Program-made: the position numbers and the translations under genes | Notes under the pieces: generated by a model | Databases searched by the model: none | Seen by the model: the letters and a program-made list of their open reading frames with translations, nothing else | Told to the model about the DNA's origin: nothing | Shown: positions 52,657-62,130 of the stretch, piece after piece | Layout: each line of letters starts with the position of its first letter | Position numbering within the stretch: position 1 is the stretch's first letter | NCBI GenBank assembly: GCA_016713625.1 | Contig: JADJOT010000001.1 | Coordinates: 62,001 to 126,000, forward strand | Source of the DNA: Candidatus Accumulibacter affinis | Lineage (GTDB): Bacteria > Pseudomonadota > Gammaproteobacteria > Burkholderiales > Rhodocyclaceae | Direction of reading: 5' to 3' | Length of the DNA stretch: 64,000 bases

Positions 52657-53868
52657 ATGCCACTTACCGATACCGCAGTGCGCCAAGCCAAGCCTGGCGA
52701 AAAACCCACGAAGATGTTCGACGGGCTGGGGCTGTTCCTCATCGTCACCCCTGCCGGCGGCAAGTGGTGGCGTTTCCGATACAGCTTCGGCGGCAAGGAA
52801 AAGCTGCTTTCTCTTGGCACCTATCCCGATACCAGTCTCGTGAAAGCGCGGGATGCACGCAACGAGGCGCGCAAGCTCATCGCTCAAGGCATCGACCCCG
52901 GCGCAGATCGGAAGGCGGCGAAGGAAGTACAGGCAGCACTGACAGAGAACTGCTTCGAGGTTGTCTGCCGGGAATGGCTAGGCCATCGCAAGGATTCAGT
53001 AGAAGCGGCGCAACACGTCAAGACGCTGGCGAGGATGGTGAACGATGTTTTCCCCTGGCTGGGGGAGAAGCCGATCAACGAGATTTCATCGCCTGATGTG
53101 CTCGGGGTGCTGCGGCGCATCGATGAGCGCGGCGCGCGCTACACGGCGCACCGAGTGCGTAGCGAAATCAGCCAAGCATTCCGCTACGCCATCGCCACAG
53201 GGCGCGCAGAACGCGACCCGTGCCCCGATCTGAAGGGCGCGATACCTTCCCCAAAGGCCGAGCACTTTGCGGCTATCACGACACCGAAGGAGGTTGCCGA
53301 ACTACTGCGCGCCATCGATGGCTTCCGCGGAACCTTCGTGGTCAAGAGTGCGTTGCTGCTCGCCCCGTTGCTGTTCGTTCGACCGGGTGAACTGCGCAAG
53401 GCGGAATGGTCCGGCTTCGACCTGGACAAAGCCGAATGGCGCTACCTCGTCACCAAGACGAAGACCGAGCACCTTGTGCCACTTGCCCCGCAAGCGGTGG
53501 CGATACTGCGCGAACTGCACCCGCTGACCGGGAACGGGCGGTATGTCTTCCCTGGGCGAGATCCGCACAAGGCAATGAGCGAGGCCGCCGTCAATGCGGC
53601 GCTGCGGCGCATGGGATACGACACCAAGACGGAAATCACCGGGCACGGGTTCAGGGCGATGGCGAGAACCATCTTGCACGAGGTGCTGGGCATCAAGCCC
53701 GAAGTGATCGAGCATCAACTGGCCCATGCCGTACCGGATAACCTGGGCGGCGCGTACAACCGTACCAAGTTTATCGACGCGCGGCGGGCCATGATGACCC
53801 AATGGGCGGATTACTTGGGCAAGCTTAAAGCCGGCGCGGCAGTGATCGCCATCACGACGGCGGCTTGA
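52657..53868 (+). CDS. phage/genomic-island tyrosine integrase (P4 type)
   Basis: 403 residues. N-terminal DUF4102 domain (PLTDTAVRQAKPGEKPTKMFDG, LSLGTYPDTSL), core-binding domain about 100-190, catalytic domain with Arg in LFVRPGELRKAEW at about 248, HGFRAMARTIL and the final Tyr in NLGGAYNRTKF. ATG at 52657 follows AAGGAGCC. Integration in tRNA-Leu is inferred from position. No body of the island follows, only other mobile elements. Confidence 0.92.
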   Translation: MPLTDTAVRQAKPGEKPTKMFDGLGLFLIVTPAGGKWWRFRYSFGGKEKLLSLGTYPDTSLVKARDARNEARKLIAQGIDPGADRKAAKEVQAALTENCFEVVCREWLGHRKDSVEAAQHVKTLARMVNDVFPWLGEKPINEISSPDVLGVLRRIDERGARYTAHRVRSEISQAFRYAIATGRAERDPCPDLKGAIPSPKAEHFAAITTPKEVAELLRAIDGFRGTFVVKSALLLAPLLFVRPGELRKAEWSGFDLDKAEWRYLVTKTKTEHLVPLAPQAVAILRELHPLTGNGRYVFPGRDPHKAMSEAAVNAALRRMGYDTKTEITGHGFRAMARTILHEVLGIKPEVIEHQLAHAVPDNLGGAYNRTKFIDARRAMMTQWADYLGKLKAGAAVIAITTAA

Positions 53869-54114
53869 CCGGATAAACTGAGCACTGCTGCGCCTATCTC
53901 GACGGAGAGAAAACCGGGAACCCTTGCCCGGCTGGCGCGGCATCCTGAACCAAGGGCGAAGCGTGAAAGGGGCGCTATTGAGCACGGTCAACGTTCATGA
54001 TGGAATTTCCTGCCTGAATGATCAAGCAGGGTGATGTGGAGGGGGTGACCCCCCTCAGGGAGCTTGAACAAACGCGCCCTTTGGGGGAGTCTCTGGTTTC
54101 CATTCCAAGAGACG

Positions 54115-55625
54115 ATGCCAGTGTGCCATGCCCTACTGCAGAATCCCCAGTTTTTTCGATGGTTGTTGCGCGTTGACGCGGAGCTGGCGGGCGAGGCGCG
54201 CGGGGCGGGATGTGCGTGCGGCGGCGTTCTGCACCGTGCCGACTATCCACGAAAGCCGCGAGGGTGTCCGCCGGAAGTGCGCGCCGACTTTGCTACGCGC
54301 TTCAGCTTCTGCTGCAATCGTTGTCGTTGTCGGACGACGTCGATGTCGGTACGGTTCCTGGGCCGGCGCGTCTATCTGGCGCTGCTGGTGGTGCTGGGTT
54401 CTGCCCGGCATGCCGGGCAGAACCCAGGGGCGGTGAGGCTTTCCACGACGCTGGCGATTCCGTTGCGTACCCTGGAACGTTGGCGTCAATGGTGGAAAGA
54501 CCAGTTCCCGCGGAGCACGCTCTGGCAAGCCGCGGGTGCGCGCTTCCTGCCGCCGGTCACGGAACGTTTTCCGACCAGTTTGCTGGAACGTTTTGTCGGT
54601 GACGCCGCCGCAGCCATGGGGCATCTGCTCCTCTTTCTGACGCCGGTCACGGTTCGGCCGACCGCGTTGCGCGGGGGTCGCTGATTTCCCGCAGAGGATG
54701 TGGATAGGCGACTGCGGGCAGGGCTTGTAGCCTTCCCTTCCCGTCCTGGTGCCGCCGGCGCCGACGTTCTGGAAGCTCCTTTTGACCTCTCCTCTCGATC
54801 CCCTCAAACGCGATCGCTGGGCGCGCCTGCGCTTTGCGATCATCGGCCCCTTGCTGGCAGCGCCGCCGCCGCCGGGGAGTTATCCCCGGCGCTCCTCGCC
54901 CTGTCGACCAAGTCCTGGCGGCATCCGGTGTCCGGACTGGACGTCTGCTTTGGCGCCTCGACCATCGAGCGCTGGTACTACGCGGCCCGTGCAGCGGCCG
55001 ATCCGGTGGCCATTCTCCGGAATCGCCTGCGCGGCAACCTTGGTCGTTTCAAGAGTCTCTCCCCGCTGCCCTCCAGATCCTGACGGCGCAGTATCACGAG
55101 CATCCCGGCTGGACCGTGCAACTGCACTTCGACAATCTCCGGGTCGCCCTGGCCGGGACCGACTCGTCGCTGCCGTCGTATCCGACGATCCGGCGTTACC
55201 TCCAGGCGCAGGGAATGTTTCGCCAGGCGTCCCCAAACGGGCGACCGCCGGGGCGCTGCTGGCCCGGGATCGGCTCGACCGGCTGGAGGTCAGGAGCTAC
55301 GAAGTCGACTACGTCTGCGCACTCTGGCATCTCGACTTCCATCACGCCTCCCGCAAGGTCCTCACGCGTGCCGGCCTGTGGGTCAAGCCGCTGCTGTTTG
55401 GCGTCATCGACGATCGCTCGCGGCTGGTCTGCCATCTGCAGTGGTATCTCGACGAGACCGCCGAGAGTCTCGTGCATGGCCTGTCGCAGGCCTTCATGAA
55501 ACGCGGATTGCCACGCGCCCTGATGACCGACAACGGCGCCGCCATGCTCGCCGAAGAGACCGTCAGCGGCCTCGCCCGTCTGGGGGTCGTGCATCAGACG
55601 ACCTTGCCGTATTCGCCGTATCAGT
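54115..55625 (+). pseudogene. DDE (rve-type) transposase, frameshifted and 3'-truncated
   Basis: The N-terminal part has two Cys pairs (CACGG, CCNRCRC) and a helix-turn-helix PLRTLERWRQWW. The middle has TIERWYYAARAA and LPSYPTIRRYL. The catalytic core has LWHLDFHHASRKV and MTDNGAAMLAEE, two of the three acidic positions of the integrase-like core. The frame is lost near 54870, 55069 and 55233, at G or C runs missing one base. The gene stops at about 55625, where a RIT element is inserted. Family assignment beyond rve-type is uncertain. Confidence 0.65.
54394..54427. repeat. 34-bp perfect palindrome
   Basis: The 17 bases from 54394 to 54410 (starting CTGGGTTCTG) are followed without spacer by their exact reverse complement to 54427. 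It lies inside the transposase gene between LVVLGSA and the helix-turn-helix. Confidence 0.85.
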
Positions 55626-55762
55626 ATGTGGCGCTCAAAAATATGTGGCGGTGAAGCTGGCGTCCCTCGTGATTGAGGGTGGTCAGTCAAATTTGCGCCA
55701 CATAAATTTGCATGGTTCAGGATCACGATGATCGTTCATCTTGTTCAAGAAGGAGATCGATC

Positions 55763-57005
55763 ATGATTGAAGAGCTCTTCACGCGCCCCACGGTTGTGGC
55801 GCGCTACCGGGAAGGCCCGCTGGCGGACGCGAGAGAAGAATTTCTCAAGCAATGTGCGAGGGAAGGTTACTCACACTCGATGCTTCAGAAGATCGCCTGG
55901 GTACTCTTGGCCGTCGCAGACGGCATTGACCTTGGCCATGGCGAGGTCAGCGCGGCGGACATTGAGCGCGCTGTAGACTGCCGGGTGCGATTCAGACATC
56001 GACCCATCGGCGCCAAGGAATCGGTGTGGACACGCCAGATGTTTATCCACTTCGTGACGGAATGGCTGCAGCGCCTGGGCTGCCTTCAGCAACCCCAAAG
56101 GCCCTGAACGTCTTCGTCGCCCAGATCGATGCGTTTGCCCGCCAGATGCGCGACGAACGGGGCCTGTCGCCGGTGACGATCGCTACACGTAGTGAGCGCC
56201 TGGTCTGGTTCTTTAGCGGACTGTGCCCCCTCGGGATACGTTGAGCGCGATCACCGTTGCCGATATTGATGCCTTCCTTGAGTCGAAGGGCAAGCAGGGT
56301 TGGACTCGCGCCTCTCTAGCCGCGTTAGCCAGTTCGTTGCGGAGCTTCTTCCGCTTCGCCGAAGCCCGTGGGTGGTGCGCTCCGGGAATCACCGCTGTCA
56401 TCGAGGCGCCGCGGCTCTATACCCGTGAAAGAATCCCGGAAGGCCCTGGCTGGGACGACGTACAGCGCCTCCTTGTCGCCACCGGTGGTGATCGGCCCGC
56501 GGATATTCGCGACCACGCCATCCTGATGTTGCTCGCGGTGTACGGACTGCGGCGAGGCGAGGTCGCGGAGTTGCGGCTGGACGATCTGGATTGGGAAGGA
56601 GAGCTGATCCACATTGCGCGACCGAAGCAACGTCGTGCTCAACGCTATCCTTTGCTGCCCGTCGTGGGCGAGGCAATCTTGCGTTACCTGCGCGAAGTGC
56701 GACCGCGCTGCGGGCATCGGGCGCTGTTCTTGACGCTCGGCGCACCCATTCGTCCGTTGTCGGCGCCGAGCATCACGCCGATCGCGCACGCCCATTTGAG
56801 CCGCCTCGGCCTCACCCTGTCCCCGCGCGGAGCGCACTGCCTACGCCACGCCTGTGCCAGCCACCTCCTCGCGTCGGGCTTTTCCCTGAAGCAGATTGGC
56901 GACCATCTCGGGCATCGCAGCGCCAATTCGACCTTGAGCTATACCAAGGTCGACCTGGTGGGTCTGCGGCAGGTGGCCGAACTCGATCTGGGGGCGCTGC
57001 GATGA
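55763..57005 (+). CDS. tyrosine recombinase RitA-like, two frameshifts
   Basis: About 414 residues when read through. ATG at 55763 follows AAGGAGATC. Core-binding domain (FARQMRDERGLSPVTIATRSERLVWFF) and catalytic domain with Arg in YGLRRGEVAEL, HCLRHACASHLL, LGHRSANSTLSY and the nucleophilic Tyr in SYTKV. The frame breaks at a G run near 56077 and a C run at 56226-56230. Overlaps ritB by 4 bp. Confidence 0.8.
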
Positions 57006-57586
57006 TGCTCCCGGCGCTGATCTCCTGTACATCGCTCACAAGCGCGCTTTGGGACACCGGTTCCAGACCGAGGAGGCGGTCCTCAGATCCTTCTGCCGGG
57101 CGGTCGGCGAAGGCCCGCTGGCAAGCATTCAAGCGGAACCTGTGCTCTCCTTCCTCAACGGCAACGGACCGGTGACCGGCTACTGGGTCAAGAAGTATCA
57201 CGTGCTGTCGGGTTTCTACCGCTTCGCCCTGGCACGTGGTTTCGTCAGCAGCGTGCCGCTGCCGCACAGCATCCCAAGGCTGGACGCCCCCGCCTTCGTG
57301 CCCTACATCTACTCCCACGCGGAACTCAAACGGTTGCTCGACGCGGTCCCCGCGGCGTGCACCGGTGTGAGCGGCGTTCTGAAAGTCCCATAAACCTGGC
57401 GGTTTGAAAGTCGTGTTTCTTCTTCCTCGATTTTCTTCAGCGGGTTTCATTTCAATGGTTTTCTGAGTCTTCTTCCGCGCCCTTCCGTTTTCTTCCTTGT
57501 TCGCTTTCCTGTCGTTCCGATAGTGCTCGTATGGCGCCTGGCGGCGCCTGCAGGCATTGCATGATTCGGTGCAAGGAGGGTGAGCC

Positions 57587-58183
57587 ATGGCACACCAGAA
57601 GGCACACAACTGTCTGTTTTGCGCAGAGATCTTCCAGGCCGATGCGCGCAACGCAGGGCACCAGAAATACTGTTCCAAGGCGCCTTGTCGAAAGGCCAGC
57701 CAAGCGGCGAGTCGGCGCATGTGGCTGGCCAAGTCGGAGAACCAGGACTACTTCCGCGGACCGGAGAATGTCGCGCGGGTACAGGCGTGGCGGGCGGCGC
57801 ACCCGGGGTACTGGCGACGACCGCGACGGGAAATCGAGGTGGAAGCGCAGGTGGTGCTTGCGTTACAAGATGTCTGCCCCTCTCAAGCACTTGAAATCGT
57901 TGAGGAATCTCAAGAACCGCCGAAAAGTGCGTTACAAGATGTCTGGCGCGATCAACCCGCTGTTTTGATTGGTTTTATTGCCCAATTTACCGGCAGTGCG
58001 TTACAGGATGACATCGCCAGGAACACCCAGCGACTGGTAAAACTGGGGCACGATATCTTGGCTGGAAGGATGGGTGATGACGATCAAACGAGTGCTTTGT
58101 CCGGAACGGATCAGGCAGATACCGCCCCAGTTCAGTTGGGTCGACCACCGCCTGGTGCGCGAGCGCTACCTCGATCGCTGTAA
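57587..58183 (+). CDS. IS21-associated zinc-ribbon protein
   Basis: 198 residues. Cys pairs CLFC and KYC/PC at the N-terminus (about 9-41), then GYWRRPRREIEVEA. The C-terminal half has repeats of ALQDV/ALQDD around SALQDVWRDQPAVLIGFIAQFTGSALQDDIARNTQRLVKLGHDIL, which look like genuine coding sequence. GGAGGGTGAGCC precedes the ATG. The last ~35 residues overlap the next gene, so the true end may be near 58090. Function unknown. Confidence 0.65.
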   Translation: MAHQKAHNCLFCAEIFQADARNAGHQKYCSKAPCRKASQAASRRMWLAKSENQDYFRGPENVARVQAWRAAHPGYWRRPRREIEVEAQVVLALQDVCPSQALEIVEESQEPPKSALQDVWRDQPAVLIGFIAQFTGSALQDDIARNTQRLVKLGHDILAGRMGDDDQTSALSGTDQADTAPVQLGRPPPGARALPRSL

Positions 58184-58469
58184 CCCCCCGGCGGCGGCGC
58201 TCTATCTGTTTCTGGTCACCGTTGCCGACGTCCAGGGGTTGAGCTACTACTCGGATGCCGCAGTCGGTCGCGCCCTGTCATTGGCCTCTGCCCATCTGAA
58301 TCAGGCCCGCGACGATCTCGTCCAGGCGGGACTGATCGCCTTTCAACGCCCGCTCTACCAGGTCCTGGCGCTGGATGCCCCCCGGCCGGTCGAAGCGCGC
58401 GTCCTCGCGGCAGACGAGATTACTTTGCGCATCGGCGCGCTGCGTGCCGTCCTGGGACGCACGCCATGA
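58077..58469 (+). CDS. IS21-associated winged-helix protein
   Basis: 130 residues. QFSWVDHRLVRERYLDRC at the start, then YYSDAAVGRALSLASAHLNQARDDLVQAGLIAFQRPLYQVLAL, a winged-helix-like segment. Its stop overlaps the istA ATG (ATGA). Conserved in both copies, so probably a working part of the element; a regulatory or DNA-bridging role is a guess. Confidence 0.65.
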   Translation: MTIKRVLCPERIRQIPPQFSWVDHRLVRERYLDRCNPPAAALYLFLVTVADVQGLSYYSDAAVGRALSLASAHLNQARDDLVQAGLIAFQRPLYQVLALDAPRPVEARVLAADEITLRIGALRAVLGRTP

Positions 58470-59938
58470 TCGATTACGAGATGTACTGCAAGATCAAGGA
58501 TTGCCACGATCGGCAGCAGCTGACTATCGCCCAGACCGCTCGCGCCCTCGATCTGCATGCCGAGACGGTGGCGAAGTGGGTGGGCTGCGCGCAGTTCCAT
58601 CCCCGGCAGCCCGCACCGCGCAGCAGTCAGCTCGATCCGTTCAAGGACCAGATCGTTCGCCTGCTGGAAACTCATCCCTACAGTGCGCAGCAGATCTACC
58701 AGCGGCTGCGCGAGGACGGCTTCGCCGGCGGCTACACGATCGTCAAGAGCTATGTGCGCAAGGTCCGGCCGGTGCGCCGGCAGGCTTTCCTCAAGCTCTC
58801 CTTTGCTCCCGGAGAATGTGCCCAACTGGACTGGGGGGAATACGGAACGATCAGCGTCGGTTCGACGCGCCGACGCCTGTCCTTCTTCGTCATGGTGCTG
58901 TGCCATAGCCGTCTGATGTACGTCGAATTCACCGTCTCGCAGACCATGGAGCACTTTCTCGCGGCCCACGAGCACGCGTTCGCGGCCTTCCAGGGGGTGT
59001 CCGGGTCGCTTGATGATCGACAATCTGAAGTCGGCGGTACTTCGCCGCGTCGTCGGTGAAGCGCCGACGTTCAATCCCCGCTATGTCGATTTCGCTCGGC
59101 ATTGGGGGTTCGGGATCTCGGCGTGCAACGTGGCCAAGGGGAACGAAAAAGGGCGCGTCGAAAATGGCGTGGGCTATATCAAGAAAAATTTCCTGAACGG
59201 TCTGGATTTCCTCGACTTCAGCGCGGTGAATCCGGCCGCCGCGCTGTGGCTGGAGACCATTGCAAACGTGCGTATCCACGGGGAAACGCACCAGCGACCC
59301 GTGGATCGCTTCAAGGAAGAGCAGGCGCTGTTGCACCCCTCAATCCCATGCCCTATGACATCGGTCGCATCCAGAGCCAGCGCGTCTCAAAGCAGTTCCG
59401 TGTCGCGCTCGACACCAACCACTATTCGGTGCCGGCCGAGTTGGCGAGTCAGCGCGTGACGCTGAAGGCTTACCCGGATCGGGTGTGCATATACCACCAG
59501 GACAAGCTCGTCGCTCGCCATGTCCGCAGCTACGATCGGCGCCAGGATATCGAGGACCCCGATCATCCGAAGGAACTGCTCGCCCAGCGGCGCAAGGCCA
59601 GTGAGCAGCGCTTGCTGGTGCAGTTCCTGAGTCTGTCGCGGCACGCCCAGGCCTATCTCGAAGGCATCGAGCAACGCCGCATGAATCCGCGTCATCATCT
59701 TCGCAAGATCGTCGCGCTCGGCGAAATCTACGGCGTCGAGGCCCTCGATCGAGCGATTCAGGACGGTATTGAATTCGCCGCCTACAGTTGCGAGTACATC
59801 GCCAACATCCTGGCGATGCGGGCCCGCGAGGCCCCGGCGCACGGAGCGCTGTATCTGACCCGCCGCCAGGACCTCCTGGACATCGAGATCTCCGCCCCCG
59901 ATCTCTCCCCCTACGAAAGGCATGGCGATGAGCATTGA
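58466..59938 (+). pseudogene. istA: IS21 transposase IstA, two frameshifts
   Basis: About 490 residues when read through. The N-terminal helix-turn-helix (LTIAQTARALDLHAETVAKWVG), DDE core (CAQLDWGEYG; LMIDNLKSAV; GNEKGRVENGVGYIKKNF with the catalytic Glu) and C-terminal DNA-binding part are all present. The frame shifts at a G run at 58993-58997 (five, copy 1 has four) and at a C run at 59336-59339 (four, copy 1 has five). The stop overlaps istB by 17 bp. Confidence 0.85.
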
Positions 59939-60704
59939 CCGACGGATGGCTTCCCCTGTGCAGATCAGCACCGATGCGCTACGCGCGCAGTTGGGGCTCC
60001 TCAAATTGCCTTATCTGCTCGAACGCTTCGAACCCCTGGCCCAGGAAGCGGGAGCCGAGCAGTGGTCGCATGTCGACTATCTGGCGCGGCTGATCGAAGG
60101 CGAAGCGCATGCCCGCGAAGACCGCAGCATCCAGCGACGGGTAGCGCTCGCCCGCTTTCCGGTGCTCAAGACCCTCGATCAGTTCGAGTGGAACTGGCCG
60201 AGCAAAATCAACCGACCCCAGATTCAGAATCTCTTCCGGCTGCGCTTCATCGAGGACAAGGGCAACGTCATCTTCATTGCCAATGTCGGTCTGGGAAAAA
60301 GCCACCTCGGTATCGCGCTGGCACACACCGCCTGTCTGCGCGGCTACCCGGTGCTGTTCACCACCGCCGTGGATATCATCAACACGCTCTCCGCCGCCCA
60401 GGCGCAGGGCAACCTCAAGCGCGAACTACGCAAGTATCTGCAGCCGAAACTCCTGGTCGTCGACGAACTGGGCTATCTTCCGATCGACAAGCATGGTGCC
60501 GACCTCCTCTTTCAGATCATCAGCGAACGCTATGAGCACGGCGCCCTGATCATCACGACCAACCGCGCCTACAAGCACTGGCCGGAGATCTTCAATCACG
60601 ACAGCACCCTGACCTCGGCGCTCCTGGATCGGCTCCTCCACCATGCCGAAACCGTCCTCATCGAGGGCAAGAGCTATCGCATGAAAGAGCAGATCGAGGC
60701 ATGA
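59922..60704 (+). CDS. istB: IS21 ATP-binding protein IstB
   Basis: 260 residues, normal length. The P-loop ANVGLGKSHL at about 125, Walker B LLVVDELGYLPID at about 176, sensor ITTNRAYKHW and LLDRLLHHAE near the end. An AAA+ helper that activates IstA at target DNA. The Walker A first Gly is replaced by Ala. ATG at 59922; a second ATG lies two codons on. Confidence 0.93.
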   Translation: MAMSIDRRMASPVQISTDALRAQLGLLKLPYLLERFEPLAQEAGAEQWSHVDYLARLIEGEAHAREDRSIQRRVALARFPVLKTLDQFEWNWPSKINRPQIQNLFRLRFIEDKGNVIFIANVGLGKSHLGIALAHTACLRGYPVLFTTAVDIINTLSAAQAQGNLKRELRKYLQPKLLVVDELGYLPIDKHGADLLFQIISERYEHGALIITTNRAYKHWPEIFNHDSTLTSALLDRLLHHAETVLIEGKSYRMKEQIEA

Positions 60705-61252
60705 GCGGCGCCTGCCCAGATTGTCGTGACCGTCACAAAACCGGAATCAGCGGATGACCGACCCCCTGGTGACCGTCACGAAACCTGGCCGGCCTCTCCA
60801 GGGGAAGCGCCCGATGACCAGCAGCGAGCGCAAACGTGCGCAACGGATGCGCGACAGGAGGAAGGCCATAGAAGCCATCGGCCATGAGGCGGACGCGCCA
60901 CTGCGGGCGCTCCTGGATCTTCTCGGAAGGGTGGAGGACTCCGAACCCGCTCGCCATTGTGCACGGCGGGCATGGCTGGCTTTCGGCCAGCGGTATGGAT
61001 TCGTGACCGTCACGCCATCCGGCGATGTGATCGAAAACCAGACTGCCTGGCCTCACCAGGACTGACCGCGCACCGGCTTCGCGCAGTCTCCCGCAGCATC
61101 CACTACGATCACGAATTTCCGGCCGCCGAATTCGACCAGAGCGCACCTCGTCGCTCCCACGGCATGAGCGGCACCTGCCCAGATCGTCGTGACCGTCACG
61201 AAACCTGGATCAGCGGATGACGGACCCCTTGGTGACTGTCACGAAACCCGGC
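60698..61252 (+). repeat. 92-bp direct repeats with GTGACCGTCAC palindromes
   Basis: The block at 60698-60789 (istB 3' end and beyond) recurs at 61161-61252 with few changes. Each has two copies of GTGACCGTCAC or a one-base variant, and a further copy occurs at about 61004. Multiple terminal binding sites for the transposase are typical of IS21-family ends. A second repeat pair, ACGATCACGAATTTC, lies at about 61106 and 61501. Confidence 0.65.
60754..61065 (+). CDS. IS21 3'-end small ORF
   Basis: 103 residues. Basic N-terminal helix (SSERKRAQRMRDRRKAIEAIG), then a helical middle (LRALLDLLGRVEDSEPARHCARRAWLAFGQRYGFVTVT). It lies between istB and the right terminus and is flanked by duplicated 92-bp blocks. 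No family recognised. The TVT segments at both ends are encoded by the GTGACCGTCAC repeats, so part of the frame may be a by-product of those sites. Confidence 0.4.
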   Translation: MTDPLVTVTKPGRPLQGKRPMTSSERKRAQRMRDRRKAIEAIGHEADAPLRALLDLLGRVEDSEPARHCARRAWLAFGQRYGFVTVTPSGDVIENQTAWPHQD

Positions 61253-61555
61253 CCACATCTTCCGGGTAAGCAACCGAGAGACTGAAAACGGGCATCTTCT
61301 ATCGCAGTCCGAAAAAGTACCGGGCGTCTCCTGTCCGCACTTGGCTACGACTTCAAAGCGCACCATCCTTCAATGCGGTCTCGGCGCTATGTATACGCAA
61401 GTCGCGACCGTCCTACTCAGCCCCGCCAGACCAAAATCGTCATCATCAAAGCCCAAGTTCGCGCCTCAAAAAGCCGCGGAACCCTGCTTTGCGCTTCTCT
61501 ACGATCACGAATTTCAAACCGCCCAATTCAACGGGAATTCACGCCGCCGCTCACA
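61066..61555. other. right-end non-coding region of IS21 copy 2
   Basis: 490 bp without a convincing gene. It contains the second 92-bp block, the ACGATCACGAATTTC repeats and the right terminal inverted repeat. Confidence 0.6.
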
Positions 61556-62130
61556 CACCGGCCGCGTGCCAATCGACGCTTACGTCTTCAGAGCCTTGCT
61601 CTTGCTGCTCTACGGCGCGGGACTTCGGATCAGCGAAGCCATCTCCCTCCACATCGTCGATGTCGATCTCGAGCAAGCGCACCTGATCATCCGTGGGACG
61701 AAGTTTTACAAGACTCGGCTGGTGCCACTGGGCAACGATCTGACGCAAGTCATGACCGAGTATGTGGGCCAACGCAACAACCGCCACTCAGGCGCCGCGG
61801 ACACGCCGTTGTTCTGCTTCCGGGACGGCGCCTCCCTGAGCAAGTCCGCCGCTCAAAGCACCTTTCGACGCCTGCGGGCTGCAGCCGGTGTGGTCCGCGA
61901 GGGGGGCCAGAGACAGCAGCCACGGCTCCACGACTTGCGCCATTCGGCCGCTGTTCATCGTCTTGTCGCTTGGTATCGCAGCGGTGCAGACCTGCACGAT
62001 CTGCTGCCCAAGCTGGCGACCTACCTCGGCCACGTGAACCTCTCAGCGACGCAGCATTATCTGACGATGACACCGGACCTGCTTCACGAGGCCAGCCTAC
62101 GCTTCGAACGTTACGCAATGGAGAAATCTC

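Larger units (their letters stand above)
57366..61555 (+). mobile_element. IS21-type insertion element, copy 2 (complete)
   Basis: 4190 bp. Ends TGTGAGCGGCG (57366-57376) and CGCCGCTCACA (61545-61555) are inverted repeats, extending imperfectly to about 48 bp (shared TTTCAAACCGCC inside). The flanks carry a 6-bp direct repeat CACCGG (57360-57365 and 61556-61561). The TG...CA termini and the target length fit IS21. Genes in order: zinc-ribbon ORF, winged-helix ORF, istA, istB and a 103-residue ORF. Confidence 0.92.

Noticed and set aside
54700..55083. Separate genes for each open frame in the DDE transposase region
   Set aside because: Frames join into one protein at G/C-run indels; they are pieces of one gene.
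57862..58010. Repeated GCGTTACAAGATGTCTG-like sequence, first taken for IS21 terminal binding sites
   Set aside because: The repeats encode ALQDV/ALQDD motifs in the zinc-ribbon ORF and are not at the element end; coding repeats explain them better.
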